A stretch of 64,000 bases of DNA from a virus, in IMG/VR virus record IMGVR_UViG_3300032245_000762, positions 1-64,000 of that record; one strand, 5' to 3'. The translations under genes and the position numbers were made by a program. The notes below the pieces were generated by a model that was not told the DNA's origin, did no database searches, and worked only from the letters and a program-made list of their open reading frames with translations. Shown here piece by piece: positions 1-5,314 of the stretch (position 1 is the stretch's first letter; every line of letters starts with the position of its first letter).

Positions 1-82
1 AGATAATTACTTTCCAATCTAACGCAATATAAAACCAATCGCTATCTACGCAGAAACCATAGTCATTTATTTCTAGTGTCAT
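1..82 (-). CDS. Partial small protein, N-terminus only
   Basis: The reading frame starts at ATG 82 and stays open to the left edge, giving 27 residues (MTLEINDYGFCVDSDW and onward). Its ATG overlaps the stop of the upstream gene by one base (TAATG), the usual sign of translational coupling. No family is recognised and the length is unknown because the gene runs off the window. Confidence 0.6.
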   Translation of the reverse strand, partial: MTLEINDYGFCVDSDWFYIALDWKVII

Positions 83-234
83 TATTTAACCTCTACCCCT
101 CTAACATTGTAGGTAAACCCTTTACCTAATTTGTTTAACTCTTCCATTACTTTTAGTAATTCGTCGGCAGAGTTAGCCTTATTGTCTACGCTAAGTAAAT
201 TAGCGCCTTGCCATAGTGAGTAAGTTATAGTCAT
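82..234 (-). CDS. Small hypothetical protein, 50 aa
   Basis: An intact 50-codon frame (MTITYSLWQGANLLSVDNKA and onward) that ends GVEVK. It lies two bases downstream of the 57-aa gene and overlaps the next gene by one base, so the group reads as one leftward operon. It is predicted soluble, with a helical, acidic middle. Codon use (GCC, CTA, GAC) is more GC-rich than in the structural genes. I see no recognisable domain. Coupling and conserved spacing are the main reasons to believe it is real. Confidence 0.6.
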   Translation of the reverse strand: MTITYSLWQGANLLSVDNKANSADELLKVMEELNKLGKGFTYNVRGVEVK

Positions 235-236
235 TT

Positions 237-410
237 TTATTCGTTCCAATCTAGTGTTAATTCTTCATCTTTTAATTCATCAAGGCTAATAATCTCATGT
301 CCGAATAATTCTAACTCTTCGGCTCTAATCTGCTCGTATTTTTCTTCTTCTTCTAAGTAAGAGTAGGCGTCTGCTACATCTGCTTGAATAGTATCCCATT
401 TAGTCATCAT
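237..410 (-). CDS. Small acidic hypothetical protein, 57 aa
   Basis: The frame begins with two consecutive ATG codons (410 and 407), preceded on the minus strand by GAGGAG about 8 bases upstream, a good ribosome-binding site. The product is strongly acidic, with a run of four Glu and a C-terminus rich in Asp/Glu, and is probably helical. The ATG overlaps the TAA of the preceding 43-aa gene. No family is recognised. Small acidic proteins of this kind are common in the early regions of actinobacteriophages, but a role cannot be read from sequence. Confidence 0.65.
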   Translation of the reverse strand: MMTKWDTIQADVADAYSYLEEEEKYEQIRAEELELFGHEIISLDELKDEELTLDWNE

Positions 411-541
411 TAGTTATTCTCCTCATTTAGGTTAAACATTTCGGACATCTTAGCATTAGCCTCTGACATTAGGGCTATGGCTTGCGCTAGGCTCGCCTTG
501 CGTGTCGCCTCTACATGGGCGGTATATTCGTCTAGGTTCAT
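410..541 (-). CDS. Small helical hypothetical protein, 43 aa
   Basis: Starts at ATG 541 behind AGAAGGAAAA on the minus strand and ends in a TAA that overlaps the next ATG. The sequence (MNLDEYTAHVEATRKASLAQ and onward) is Ala/Glu/Met-rich and should form one long amphipathic helix, possibly a coiled coil. It is the second visible gene after the upstream promoter-like elements. Function unknown. Confidence 0.6.
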   Translation of the reverse strand: MNLDEYTAHVEATRKASLAQAIALMSEANAKMSEMFNLNEENN

Positions 542-710
542 TTTTCCTTCTTTCGTTAGTTGTTGTTAGGGTCTTATTTGCTTAGGCTCACCTTTCGGAT
601 TATTTGCTAAGGCTCATACCCTTAATTCTTATTTAATTGTTATGGCGTAAGCCTATCATGGCTTACCGACATTTAGCCCCATATAGGGCTAGTGTCGTGT
701 GTGAGTTGCC

Positions 711-818
711 TCACATCTCGGCTATATTAGCCTCATGATAGGAGAGAGTAATCTCCTCGCCGAATTCGGCTACTAGGTCGTTATAGACCTCGTCTTGATA
801 ATTTAGATAATCGTTCAT
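711..818 (-). CDS. Small acidic hypothetical protein, 35 aa
   Basis: ATG 818 is preceded on the minus strand by AAAGGCGG, the same ribosome-binding motif used before the phage replication genes. The product MNDYLNYQDEVYNDLVAEFG and onward is 35 aa, acidic and probably helical. A promoter-like pair lies 45-75 bases upstream (863-891). The stop lies at the foot of an inverted repeat (TGTGAG-TTGC-CTCACA, 700-715). No family is recognised. Confidence 0.6.
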   Translation of the reverse strand: MNDYLNYQDEVYNDLVAEFGEEITLSYHEANIAEM

Positions 819-862
819 TAGATTACCGCCTTTCTTTAATGAGAGTTTCTCATTTTCTTTAT

Positions 863-891
863 ACTATAATCCTAGCATGGGGGACTGACAT
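863..891 (-). promoter_or_regulatory. Minus-strand promoter for the small early genes
   Basis: Read leftward: -35 ATGTCA (886-891), 17-base spacer, -10 TATAGT (863-868). The -35 lies in the sequence CTAAATGTC, which recurs near 668-676 and, as CTAAATGTG, near 951-959. The 35-aa gene starts about 45 bases downstream. Sequence match only; not mapped. Confidence 0.5.
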
Positions 892-1069
892 TTAGACCCC
901 TATCTCTCGGCGTGTCGAAATAAATCTTACAATAATCGTGTGAGATACACCACATTTAGCCTATCTATGGTCGCACTATCGGACAAATCGGACATTTATT
1001 AGGGTGTGTATCATCCAAATTAAAATTCTATTAACATTTTTTAAAATGTGAAAGAGTAGTTAACTAAGA

Positions 1070-1098
1070 TTGACGTATGCTCTAATATTTAGTATTGT
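1070..1098 (+). promoter_or_regulatory. Promoter of a leaderless gene
   Basis: -35 TTGACG (1070-1075), 17-base spacer, -10 TATTGT (1093-1098). The expected start site, six bases after the -10, is the A of ATG 1105. There is no Shine-Dalgarno sequence, so the mRNA is probably leaderless. Confidence 0.5.
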
Positions 1099-1104
1099 TA
1101 GTAT

Positions 1105-1596
1105 ATGCAAATTGGCGGATTCTTAAATTGGGATGTTCAAAAACTTTCTGAAGCTATGCATCTTTCAAAAGATGAAGTCATAGATTATTTTAAGGACGGC
1201 AGAAGAATGTCTTTTATATTAGAGCGAAGAATCTGTAAAGAAGTCCTTGGTGGAAGTATGCCTAAATCAGAAGGATCTTCTTTTGATATTTTTGATAAAA
1301 ATAAAGACAAATGGGAAGTTCGCTGTGTTACAGATCAGGGCACATATTTTTGCCCAAGCAGCATGATTGGCGCAGGCAGATATTTTGATGAAGAAGGATT
1401 TTTAAATAAGCTTAGAGAAATAAAAGGATATATATTGGCAGACATTACAAAATTCCCATTAGTAGAATATTGGTCTGCAACCTCATGTGAAATTATGGAT
1501 TTATATGTAAATAAACGCATACATTACACTACAAAAGTTGGTAGGCAAAGAGTTATAGATTTAACTAAACCTTCTAATCAATTAGCTTTATTTTAA
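1105..1596 (+). CDS. Hypothetical protein, possible HTH plus nuclease-like domain
   Basis: 163 aa. Residues about 8-50 (NWDVQKLSEAMHLSKDEVID followed by a basic helix) look like a small helix-turn-helix. The rest is a mixed alpha/beta domain with WEVR, GTYFCPSSMIGAGR and a C-terminal basic segment. The WEVR...GR pattern loosely recalls PD-(D/E)XK nuclease folds, but the catalytic Asp/Glu-x-Lys is not clear, so this is only a possibility. It is a single gene, divergent from the leftward early genes, and probably translated from a leaderless mRNA. A transcription regulator is the main alternative. Confidence 0.75.
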   Translation: MQIGGFLNWDVQKLSEAMHLSKDEVIDYFKDGRRMSFILERRICKEVLGGSMPKSEGSSFDIFDKNKDKWEVRCVTDQGTYFCPSSMIGAGRYFDEEGFLNKLREIKGYILADITKFPLVEYWSATSCEIMDLYVNKRIHYTTKVGRQRVIDLTKPSNQLALF

Positions 1597-1600
1597 CCTA

Positions 1601-1630
1601 TTGACATAAGAAAATTTTAAATGTTATACT
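1601..1630 (+). promoter_or_regulatory. Strong promoter with no long ORF behind it
   Basis: -35 TTGACA (1601-1606), 18-base spacer, extended -10 TGtTATACT (1622-1630). The next 228 bases, to 1858, hold no convincing ORF, so a non-coding transcript from about 1637 is plausible. The stretch has a G6-TA-G6 motif at 1717-1730, and no clear terminator is visible. Confidence 0.5.
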
Positions 1631-1823
1631 TAGGTTCGGTTTGTGGGGGCTTACACTAGGAACTCAAATGTGCCAGATGTAACTGCTCTCTCTATCTTTC
1701 CAAAAAGTTTAAATTTGGGGGGTAGGGGGGCTTTCCTAAAAATCTAAATCTCCAGATATACTTTAAAAGATAAATACAAAAAAATATAATTATATTAACA
1801 TTTACTATATTATAAAAAAGCAG

Positions 1824-1852
1824 TTGACTAGGATTAATATTAAATATATAAT
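1824..1852 (+). promoter_or_regulatory. Consensus promoter before zinc-finger gene and tRNA-Arg
   Basis: -35 TTGACT (1824-1829), 17-base spacer, -10 TATAAT (1847-1852). ATG 1859 lies six bases after the -10, so it would be the first transcribed codon. It probably also drives tRNA-Arg and tRNA-Asn. Confidence 0.65.
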
Positions 1853-1858
1853 AATACA

Positions 1859-1972
1859 ATGGCATCTAGTAGAATAGTTGTTTGTGATGTATGTGGGCGG
1901 GAATTAGAAGTGAGATCTGATTTTGCTCATATGACCTTATCTAGACATATGAAAGAACATAAGTCTTTATAG
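1859..1972 (+). CDS. C2H2-type zinc-finger microprotein, 37 aa
   Basis: A 37-aa product with Cys9-x2-Cys12 and His30-x3-His34 separated by a helix-forming linker, the spacing of a C2H2 zinc finger, so it probably binds one zinc and perhaps nucleic acid. The start is supported by a consensus promoter whose start site coincides with ATG 1859; no ribosome-binding site is present. The last three codons and the TAG lie inside the 5' acceptor strand of the downstream tRNA-Arg. RNase P processing of the tRNA would therefore cut this message. Its target is unknown. Confidence 0.6.
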   Translation: MASSRIVVCDVCGRELEVRSDFAHMTLSRHMKEHKSL

Positions 1973-2036
1973 CTCAGTCGGATAGAGCGAATGCCTTCTA
2001 AGCATTAGGTCATAGGTTCGAATCCTATTAAAGACG
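1963..2036 (+). tRNA. tRNA-Arg (TCT)
   Basis: Cloverleaf folds by eye: acceptor GTCTTTA/TAAAGAC, D stem GCTC/GAGC, anticodon stem AATGC/GCATT with loop CTTCTAA (anticodon TCT, reads AGA), and T arm ATAGG-TTCGAAT-CCTAT. CCA is not encoded. AGA is a frequent Arg codon in this AT-rich phage, so the tRNA plausibly supplements a host that uses CGN codons. Confidence 0.95.
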
Positions 2037-2097
2037 CATTTAAATATAGTATAATATCTTAGTCAACTAAGATTATATTTTATATATGCTAGAATAT

Positions 2098-2170
2098 TGG
2101 TCATTAGCTCAATAGGCAGAGCACTGCACTGTTAATGCGGGGGTTCTTGGTTCGAGTCCAAGATGACCAG
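2098..2170 (+). tRNA. tRNA-Asn (GTT)
   Basis: Acceptor TGGTCAT/ATGACCA, D stem GCTC/GAGC, anticodon stem CTGCA/TGCGG with loop CTGTTAA (anticodon GTT), and a good T arm with TTCGAGT. It lies 60 bases after tRNA-Arg, probably in the same transcript. Asn codons AAT/AAC are abundant in the fibre genes. Confidence 0.95.
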
Positions 2171-2192
2171 CAAATATTACAAGGAGGTAATA

Positions 2193-2279
2193 ATGAATAA
2201 AATGACACTAAAAAATTGGATAACGCTATTAAGTATTCTTGTAGCTGTTTTAGGTGTTTGTTTTTATATAGCTATATAA
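2193..2279 (+). CDS. Tiny single-pass membrane peptide, 28 aa
   Basis: ATG 2193 follows AAGGAGG with 6-base spacing, the strongest Shine-Dalgarno sequence in this region. The product has a short basic N-terminus (MNKMTLKNW) and one hydrophobic helix to the end (ITLLSILVAVLGVCFYIAI). A membrane peptide is clear; a holin-, pinholin- or superinfection-type role is possible but unproven. A second such gene follows 65 bases downstream. Confidence 0.6.
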   Translation: MNKMTLKNWITLLSILVAVLGVCFYIAI

Positions 2280-2344
2280 AAAACGGGAATGCAAAATATC
2301 TTTGCATATACATATATTGCATATATCTTGTTTAAGGAGTGATT

Positions 2345-2419
2345 ATGTTAAATAGAATTATTGCATCTATTTGTATTATATTAGCTGCATATTATGTATT
2401 AGTGGTAATAACTCTCTAA
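2345..2419 (+). CDS. Tiny single-pass membrane peptide, 24 aa
   Basis: ATG 2345 follows AAGGAG with 5-base spacing. The 24 residues (MLNRIIASICIILAAYYVLV and four more) are one hydrophobic helix with Arg4 near the N-terminus. It pairs with the 28-aa membrane peptide just upstream. Too short for any family assignment. Confidence 0.55.
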   Translation: MLNRIIASICIILAAYYVLVVITL

Positions 2420-2587
2420 AATTGATTTTCCGCCCGTTTTAAGGGTTTTGGACCCGTAGGGTCAAGATATGGCTAAAACTCTCTTAGATAGCCCTGTAGG
2501 GCTGATTAAAAGGGGTTCTCTCTTTTCGCCGCACTGAAATTTTTCACTTTTTTCGCAATCGCACTAGATAGTCTAATTTCAAAATGC
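2420..2587. other. Intergenic stretch with two similar hairpins
   Basis: No ORF. Two short hairpins share GTAGGG: GACCC-GTA-GGGTC (2451-2463) and AGCCC-TGTA-GGGCT (2490-2503). A weak TGAAA/TTTCA stem followed by CTTTTTT (about 2534-2552) may terminate transcription. An extended -10 box follows at 2585-2593. Confidence 0.4.
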
Positions 2588-2593
2588 TATAAT
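2585..2593 (+). promoter_or_regulatory. Extended -10 promoter of a leaderless gene
   Basis: TGcTATAAT at 2585-2593 with no clear -35. The predicted start site falls at ATG 2601, which decides that start codon over the upstream in-frame ATG 2592 that lies inside the promoter. Confidence 0.6.
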
Positions 2594-2600
2594 GACATAT

Positions 2601-3176
2601 ATGGAAAAAATATATCTAGACGAAAACATTTATTACATAGAAAATATATTGTCCTCAGAAGATTTAGCAATATTAGATCAGGACTGTAGAGATAAAGATT
2701 CCTGGGAAGAATTAAATGTTGGTTATGACCACTGGAAAAATAACGTAAAAGCATGTAGTCGTGAATCTAAAGAAGTTTTAGACAAATTAAAGGATATTGT
2801 AGAAAAAGAAATTGATACTAAAGATATGGTAATAAGTTTTAATAATAACTTATCTAGGTTTGTTCCTAATGATAATTTAGATATGGCAATGAACTATCAT
2901 CATGATGATTCTCAGCCACATACCCTTAGCGGATTAGTATTTTATATAAATGACGATTATAAAGGCGGAGAAATTCATTATAAAGAAAAAGATATATTAT
3001 GGAAACCAATTAAAAATAGTATTGTTTTTCATCCATCTTCAAAAGAGTATACTCATGGAGTAAAATCAATAAAAGATGGCCAAAGGTATATGCTAGCTAT
3101 GTTTGGATACGAAAGAGATTGGTTTGAAAATGATAGAGGGTCTTTGAACAAACATCTAGAAGGAAAAAATTATTAA
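2601..3176 (+). CDS. 2-oxoglutarate/Fe(II) oxygenase, prolyl 4-hydroxylase-like
   Basis: 191 aa from ATG 2601, chosen because the TATAAT box covers the earlier ATG 2592. It carries the double-stranded beta-helix core of the P4H family: metal ligands His100-x-Asp102 (HHD) and His152 (YTHGV), and 2OG-binding Arg162 (GQRYML). The internal signature FYINDDYKGGEI and the WKP turn are typical of phage and bacterial prolyl hydroxylases. Such enzymes use 2-oxoglutarate and oxygen to hydroxylate a peptidyl residue, commonly proline. It is transcribed alone, converging on a second such gene with a 3-base gap. Substrate unknown. Confidence 0.9.
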   Translation: MEKIYLDENIYYIENILSSEDLAILDQDCRDKDSWEELNVGYDHWKNNVKACSRESKEVLDKLKDIVEKEIDTKDMVISFNNNLSRFVPNDNLDMAMNYHHDDSQPHTLSGLVFYINDDYKGGEIHYKEKDILWKPIKNSIVFHPSSKEYTHGVKSIKDGQRYMLAMFGYERDWFENDRGSLNKHLEGKNY

Positions 3177-3179
3177 TTT

Positions 3180-3878
3180 TTAAAGATTATTGTATAGATT
3201 AAAGTATTTTTTTCTATATTCTGTAGGCCAAAAAAATGAAACTAGGTTATATCTATTTCCGCTCAAAACTTCATTGACTGAATGTGGAAAATCCATGGAT
3301 CCAGCAAAGAATATTAATGTGCCAGTTTTAGGCTTTAAAGACAGACCGTGATTTGGGAAAACAATTTCTCCACCAGTATATTCATTGTTTAAATACAATA
3401 ATCCTGAATAGTCTGATTCAAATCCTAGCTTATTTATTATTTCGTTGTTATGATTTGACGGAATAAACTCTGTTCCGTCTGGCTCATAGTTGTCATAATG
3501 TTCATTGAGTTTAGCTCCAGTAGCCATTTTGCTATAAAAAATAGATCTTGGATCAAGTTGAATATTATAATGTTCAGACATTGTTCTAGATATAGAATTG
3601 CAAATAGAGCTTAATAAATCTGATGCAATATTTTTTTCAACATTTTTAGTATAAGAATATATTGGATTTTTGTTGGCTATATGCCATGCTGTTTCTACTC
3701 CCTGATTTGGCCCGCCGTATATGCCAAAATTTTGAGTTTCTTTTAGCGTATCTTCAAAGTTTTTAATAATAAAATTGCAAGAGTCTTTTGAGATAAAATT
3801 TTCAATTATTATTGGGCTTGTTTTCAATTTTTTTCTTTTTCCAGAATAATAATTTTGCAAACTTAGCCTCAAATGCAC
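3180..3878 (-). CDS. 2-oxoglutarate/Fe(II) oxygenase, prolyl 4-hydroxylase-like
   Basis: Up to 232 aa from GTG 3878. A TTG at 3827, with GGAAAAAG just upstream, is an equally good start and would remove an unusual basic N-terminus. P4H motifs are complete: His127-x-Asp129 (HYDNYE), His199 (FPHSV), Arg209 (GNRYNL), with LYLNNEYTGGEIVFPNHG and LKPKTG between. It overlaps the 3' end of a 55-aa gene in the +1 frame by up to 77 bases, at an A7 run. That is either a true overlap or a frameshift that joins the two. It converges with the preceding oxygenase gene. Confidence 0.88.
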   Translation of the reverse strand: MHLRLSLQNYYSGKRKKLKTSPIIIENFISKDSCNFIIKNFEDTLKETQNFGIYGGPNQGVETAWHIANKNPIYSYTKNVEKNIASDLLSSICNSISRTMSEHYNIQLDPRSIFYSKMATGAKLNEHYDNYEPDGTEFIPSNHNNEIINKLGFESDYSGLLYLNNEYTGGEIVFPNHGLSLKPKTGTLIFFAGSMDFPHSVNEVLSGNRYNLVSFFWPTEYRKKYFNLYNNL

Positions 3879-3969
3879 GTTGTGTTACCATCTCCGCACT
3901 TTCATTTTTATAATGATCAGTTTGAAAATATGGACTATTCATTTGTTTAGCAAAATGATGTGGACTCAT
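3802..3969 (-). CDS. Small basic protein overlapping the oxygenase gene, 55 aa
   Basis: ATG 3969 lies six bases downstream of a perfect extended -10 (TGgTATAAT, 3976-3984, minus strand), so the mRNA should be leaderless and this start is well supported. The product MSPHHFAKQMNSPYFQTDHY and onward has a polar N-terminus, a helix (about residues 29-42) and a Lys-rich tail. Its stop lies inside the oxygenase frame. It may be a separate small protein, or the true N-terminus of the oxygenase if the A7 run near 3830 hides a frameshift or sequencing error. Confidence 0.6.
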   Translation of the reverse strand: MSPHHFAKQMNSPYFQTDHYKNESAEMVTQRAFEAKFAKLLFWKKKKIENKPNNN

Positions 3970-3975
3970 ATATTA

Positions 3976-3984
3976 ATTATACCA
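3976..3984 (-). promoter_or_regulatory. Extended -10 promoter of a leaderless gene
   Basis: TGgTATAAT read leftward, with a six-base gap (TAATAT) before ATG 3969. It lies directly after the terminator of the candidate small RNA. No Shine-Dalgarno sequence is present. Confidence 0.6.
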
Positions 3985-3989
3985 TTGTT

Positions 3990-4072
3990 AAACAGAAAAC
4001 CCAATCGGAGGCGGATCCAATTGGGTTCTGTCCATTTGCATGGAATGTGTAGGAGCTTAGCTCAACTACACA
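3990..4072 (-). ncRNA. Candidate structured small RNA with anti-RBS loop
   Basis: Read leftward, a promoter (4078-4106) predicts a start at 4071-4072. The roughly 82-nt RNA then folds into three hairpins: TGTGTAG/CTACACA with inner GAGC/GCTC; TCCAT-GCAA-ATGGA (GNRA tetraloop on this strand only); and an 11-bp stem AACCCAATTGG/CCGATTGGGTT followed by TTCTGTTT, a terminator. The 8-base terminator loop is ATCCGCCT. Seven of its bases are complementary to AGGCGGA, the ribosome-binding motif found at about 6403, 59940 and 63754. No ORF on this strand explains the structure. It lies between the lysozyme operon and the next promoter. Function is inferred only. Confidence 0.6.
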
Positions 4073-4077
4073 AATCT

Positions 4078-4106
4078 AGTATAAAATATATTAAATTCAA
4101 AGTCAA
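4078..4106 (-). promoter_or_regulatory. Promoter of the candidate small RNA
   Basis: Read leftward: -35 TTGACT (4101-4106), 17-base spacer, -10 TATACT (4078-4083). The -35 begins four bases after the stop codon of the last gene of the lysozyme operon, so this is a dedicated promoter rather than read-through. Confidence 0.6.
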
Positions 4107-4110
4107 TGAC

Positions 4111-4299
4111 TTATGAGTTAATTATATTTTTTTCTGCTAAGATGTCATACATGTTTCCAAAAAAGTATTTCATTGTTGGACGAGACTGTGCCATTTTTTC
4201 ATTAGCTTCAGACTCCTCCATGCCAGCTTGAAAACACAATGCCATGTTATCATCTTCAAAAGATGCTAACATTAAATCTACAACTTCTTCTTTTGTCAT
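4111..4299 (-). CDS. Small acidic hypothetical protein, 62 aa
   Basis: The last gene of the leftward lysozyme operon. In-frame ATGs lie at 4362, 4311 and 4299. I choose 4299 (MTKEEVVDLMLASFEDDNMA and onward) because it follows the previous stop by one base and the longer versions overlap the upstream gene. It is Met-rich, acidic and helical, with no cysteines or membrane segment. Not recognised. It may work with the adjacent 67-aa protein, with which it is coupled. Confidence 0.65.
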   Translation of the reverse strand: MTKEEVVDLMLASFEDDNMALCFQAGMEESEANEKMAQSRPTMKYFFGNMYDILAEKNIINS

Positions 4300-4300
4300 A

Positions 4301-4504
4301 TTATTTCTCATCTTCTCCTGGGTTATAGGCTGGGTTAGGTCCAAGTAAAAAACCCTCTTCATGATATTTTATCATTTTTTCAATTTCTTCAGATCCAAGT
4401 TGAGACTTAGCCATTAAAGTTAAAACATCATAAATTCTATGTAACATAATGTAATTTACCATTGGAAGGTTATCTTCTAGGTTTTGCATTTCTTCTTCAG
4501 CCAA
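4301..4504 (-). CDS. Small hypothetical protein, 67 aa
   Basis: MAEEEMQNLEDNLPMVNYIM and onward; 67 aa, mostly helical, ending in a Pro/Gly-rich tail (LGPNPAYNPGEDEK). Its ATG lies inside the end of the upstream zinc-ribbon-like gene (8-base overlap) and its stop touches the next start, so translation is coupled along the operon. No domain recognised. Confidence 0.65.
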   Translation of the reverse strand: MAEEEMQNLEDNLPMVNYIMLHRIYDVLTLMAKSQLGSEEIEKMIKYHEEGFLLGPNPAYNPGEDEK

Positions 4505-4709
4505 TTGTTTTTACCGCCTTTTCTATATCAGTGTATAGTTTTTCTCCTACAAATTTTTTATAAGAGCAGGAAAGACAATATAAAAATATATTATCTTCCA
4601 AATCTAAATTAGATAGAAGAAGACCTTGGTCCATTGGGCATTCCAATTTAGACACAAGACCTTCTTCTGATAAAGCTATATATTTAGATACTGTTTGTAT
4701 CCTTTTCAA
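4497..4709 (-). CDS. Small zinc-ribbon-like protein, 70 aa
   Basis: 70 aa with CPMDQG near residue 24 and YCLSC near residues 44-47, a compact Cys-rich knuckle resembling the small zinc ribbons common in phage genomes (three Cys plus an Asp or other ligand). It starts 9 bases after the lysozyme stop. A nucleic-acid or protein-binding role is plausible, but the ligand set is incomplete. Confidence 0.65.
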   Translation of the reverse strand: MKRIQTVSKYIALSEEGLVSKLECPMDQGLLLSNLDLEDNIFLYCLSCSYKKFVGEKLYTDIEKAVKTIG

Positions 4710-4718
4710 ATATAACTC

Positions 4719-5270
4719 CTATGCTTTTGGGAATTGCAATAGCCATTCCTTAGCCTTTGGGGTAAGTCCCTTCCAGGCTGACCAATCAATTCCGCCATCG
4801 GTCATATAATACGTTATCTCAGCGTTTGTTACTGGATCAAATAATTCCTTATTTGACGTTAGGTTAAATTTTTCTTGTCGTATGTTGGCTAAATTGCCAA
4901 TCATATTTATTTGAAAAATTCCGTAAGAACTGTCTCCAGTCTTCTTATTACCATTGTAAGCCATTGGGCGTCCGTTAGACTCCCGCTTAGCAATAGCCCA
5001 TGCCGTTTTAAGGGCATTTCCTTCAAACCCTACAGCCCATAATAAATCTTTCAATTCATCATCTGTAAGCATTTCTGAATTAGAATAAGTATCATTACTA
5101 AACTTATCTACTATTTCTCTTTTAAGTTGTTTTTCAGTTTTTGCTGGTTTTACTGTTAAAGCTTCTGATATTGATGGACCAGGTTGGACGGAAAATAGAA
5201 ATAATGTTATTATTGCTATTGCAGTCCAATGATGCACAACATCACTAAGCTTTTGTTTTACTCTCTCCAT
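4719..5270 (-). CDS. Lysozyme/lytic transglycosylase-like protein with N-terminal anchor
   Basis: 183 aa from ATG 5270. This start has AGGAGG at 7-base spacing, whereas ATG 5276 would be too close to it. Residues 16-30 are hydrophobic (signal peptide or anchor) after a basic N-terminus. The catalytic region has AIAKRESNGRPMAYN with Glu97 in the position of the lysozyme-like general acid, then SSYGIFQIN, the hallmark of the goose-type/Slt lysozyme fold. It should cleave peptidoglycan, either at lysis from the membrane or on the outer face. It is the first gene of a leftward operon and divergent from the glycosyltransferase gene. Confidence 0.8.
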   Translation of the reverse strand: MERVKQKLSDVVHHWTAIAIITLFLFSVQPGPSISEALTVKPAKTEKQLKREIVDKFSNDTYSNSEMLTDDELKDLLWAVGFEGNALKTAWAIAKRESNGRPMAYNGNKKTGDSSYGIFQINMIGNLANIRQEKFNLTSNKELFDPVTNAEITYYMTDGGIDWSAWKGLTPKAKEWLLQFPKA

Positions 5271-5314
5271 TGGCATTCCTCCTTTAGAGATAACGAACTA
5301 TAATAATAACATTA

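Noticed and set aside
927-995. 22-codon minus-strand frame starting MSDLSDSATI
   Set aside because: No convincing ribosome-binding site or promoter at the right distance, and it lies over the repeated CTAAATGT element. Kept as a note only.
1717-1730. G-quadruplex from G6-TA-G6
   Set aside because: Only two adjacent G-runs, with a third about 75 bases away; an intramolecular quadruplex is not well supported, though the motif is noted as odd.
2087-2095. TGcTAGAAT box just before tRNA-Asn
   Set aside because: Its predicted start site would fall inside the tRNA, so it cannot be the tRNA promoter. Co-transcription from 1824 is simpler.
3880-4116. 78-residue plus-strand frame
   Set aside because: It runs antisense through the small-RNA locus and the minus-strand 55-aa gene, has no ribosome-binding site and no protein-like composition.
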